5,885 nucleotides of DNA from Pelotomaculum sp. (GTDB lineage Bacteria > Bacillota > Desulfotomaculia > Desulfotomaculales > Pelotomaculaceae): assembly GCA_022839445.1 (NCBI GenBank), contig JALHFC010000010.1, forward strand, positions 1-5,885, in the 5' to 3' direction. A model generated the notes under the pieces. That model was not told where the DNA came from. It was given only the letters and a program-made list of their open reading frames with translations, and ran no database searches. Shown here in pieces: positions 5,208 to 5,885 of this stretch. The position numbers were made by a program, and so were the translations under genes. The stretch's first letter is position 1. Each line of letters opens with the position of its first letter.

Positions 5208-5885
5208 TCAAGCATTTTTGTTTAGGTTGTTATTTAATAAATTGGTATAACAGTCCAGCAATTTGTTCGCGCAACTGACCGAGGAAAGTAATTTTGAGTT
5301 AACCCTGGCCATTTCGCTCATTTCATGATATATATCATTATTTTTTAATAATTTACAAACAGTTTCGGCAAATTGCCCGGAATCAAGTTTTGTGAGATAA
5401 CCGTCAACACCATCATTAACCATTTCCGAAACACCAAATGCGTCCACCGCCACTACAGGAAGCCCTGCTGCTTTAGCCTCCGCTATTACAATTCCCTGGG
5501 TTTCGCTTACGGACGAAAATACAAACAAGTCTGAACCGGCATAACAATTTATTACGTCGCCAAACGGTAACGTCCCGGTGAATATCACTTTTCCGCCTAT
5601 ATAGCCAACACTGGCCTTATTTTTTAGTTCTTCCTCCTCGGGTCCGCCACCGACAAGGACCAGCGTTGAGTTTTGCATTTCCCTATTTATAATTTTAAAG
5701 CTCTCAATTAGAAAGCCTATGTTTTTTTCTTGACCCAACCTACCTACAAAAAGAAGGACTTTATCATCTGCCGGGACATTGAATTTTTTACGCAACCAAC
5801 CGTGGTCACCGCCCCGGTATTCGTCCACCTTTATTCCGGTAGGTACCCTTCTAATTGATGTGCTTACACCAATTTCATGCAGGTA
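5208..5885 (-). CDS. glycosyltransferase family 4 (GT-B), C-terminal part, partial
   Basis: The last 225 residues of a GT-B glycosyltransferase; the frame stays open to the window edge, so the N-terminal acceptor domain and start lie outside. A GTG at 5828 is in frame, but the residues before it (IRRVPTGIKVDEYR region) match the interdomain linker of GT4 enzymes, so it is internal. Visible are the start of the donor-binding domain (VLLFVGRLGQEKN, with Arg and Lys expected to contact the nucleotide diphosphate) and LVLVGGGPEE. The EX7E motif in SETQGIVIAEAKAAG has glutamates at 5504-5502 and 5480-5478. These indicate retaining transfer from a nucleotide-activated sugar. The ETQG form resembles enzymes that glucosylate diacylglycerol to make membrane glycolipids, but acceptor identity cannot be told from this half. 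It ends at a terminator of its own and is not co-transcribed with the zinc genes. Confidence 0.9.
   Translation of the reverse strand, partial: YLHEIGVSTSIRRVPTGIKVDEYRGGDHGWLRKKFNVPADDKVLLFVGRLGQEKNIGFLIESFKIINREMQNSTLVLVGGGPEEEELKNKASVGYIGGKVIFTGTLPFGDVINCYAGSDLFVFSSVSETQGIVIAEAKAAGLPVVAVDAFGVSEMVNDGVDGYLTKLDSGQFAETVCKLLKNNDIYHEMSEMARVNSKLLSSVSCANKLLDCYTNLLNNNLNKNA

Noticed and set aside
5206..5211. Second TTGACA on the minus strand at the end of the glycosyltransferase gene
   Set aside because: There is no -10 at suitable spacing, and any transcript would run straight into the terminator at 5182-5203.
5826..5828. GTG as the start of the glycosyltransferase
   Set aside because: The frame continues upstream to the window edge with linker-like sequence typical of GT4 enzymes, and the N-terminal domain would otherwise be missing.

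Overview
The window looks like a stretch of a low-to-mid GC Firmicute chromosome, probably an anaerobic clostridial or Peptococcaceae-like lineage. Reasons visible here are strong purine-rich ribosome binding sites (one an exact 8-base match to the ideal Shine-Dalgarno), CTG, TTG and GTG codons used or usable as starts, sigma-A-type promoters, a ZnuA-type solute-binding protein made as a lipoprotein, and a Bacillus-like Zur regulator. The taxonomic placement is inference, with no marker gene in the window.

Layout. Bases 71-1339 (+) encode a 12-helix major facilitator (MFS) transporter of the drug:H+ antiporter type. It converges on a 194-residue cytoplasmic, helical protein of unknown function (1377-1961, -), which has a near-consensus promoter of its own at 2024-2052. 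Bases 2095-5117 (-) hold a four-gene zinc operon transcribed zur-znuA-znuC-znuB and bounded by clear intrinsic terminators (2065-2096 at its end, 5182-5203 just before its promoter). Bases 5208-5885 (-) are the C-terminal part of a GT4 glycosyltransferase that runs off the right edge.

How the genes work together. The regulator is translated first. It is followed by the zinc-binding lipoprotein, the ATPase (overlapping the znuA end by 11 bases) and the permease (15 bases after znuC, TTG start). A TTGACA-17 bp-TAATAT promoter lies ahead of zur, and a 20-bp imperfect palindrome covers the predicted transcription start. Together these suggest a self-repressing zinc-uptake operon. The MFS gene, the 194-residue gene and the glycosyltransferase have no evident functional link to zinc.

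Most of the window is recognisable housekeeping or transport content. The points worth a second look are the probable CTG start of the MFS gene, the zur operator candidate, a 9-bp-period repeat at the start of the unknown gene's transcript, and the cysteine-rich tail of ZnuC. I found no tRNA, rRNA, CRISPR array, insertion sequence or riboswitch, and no gene-free stretch over 300 bases.
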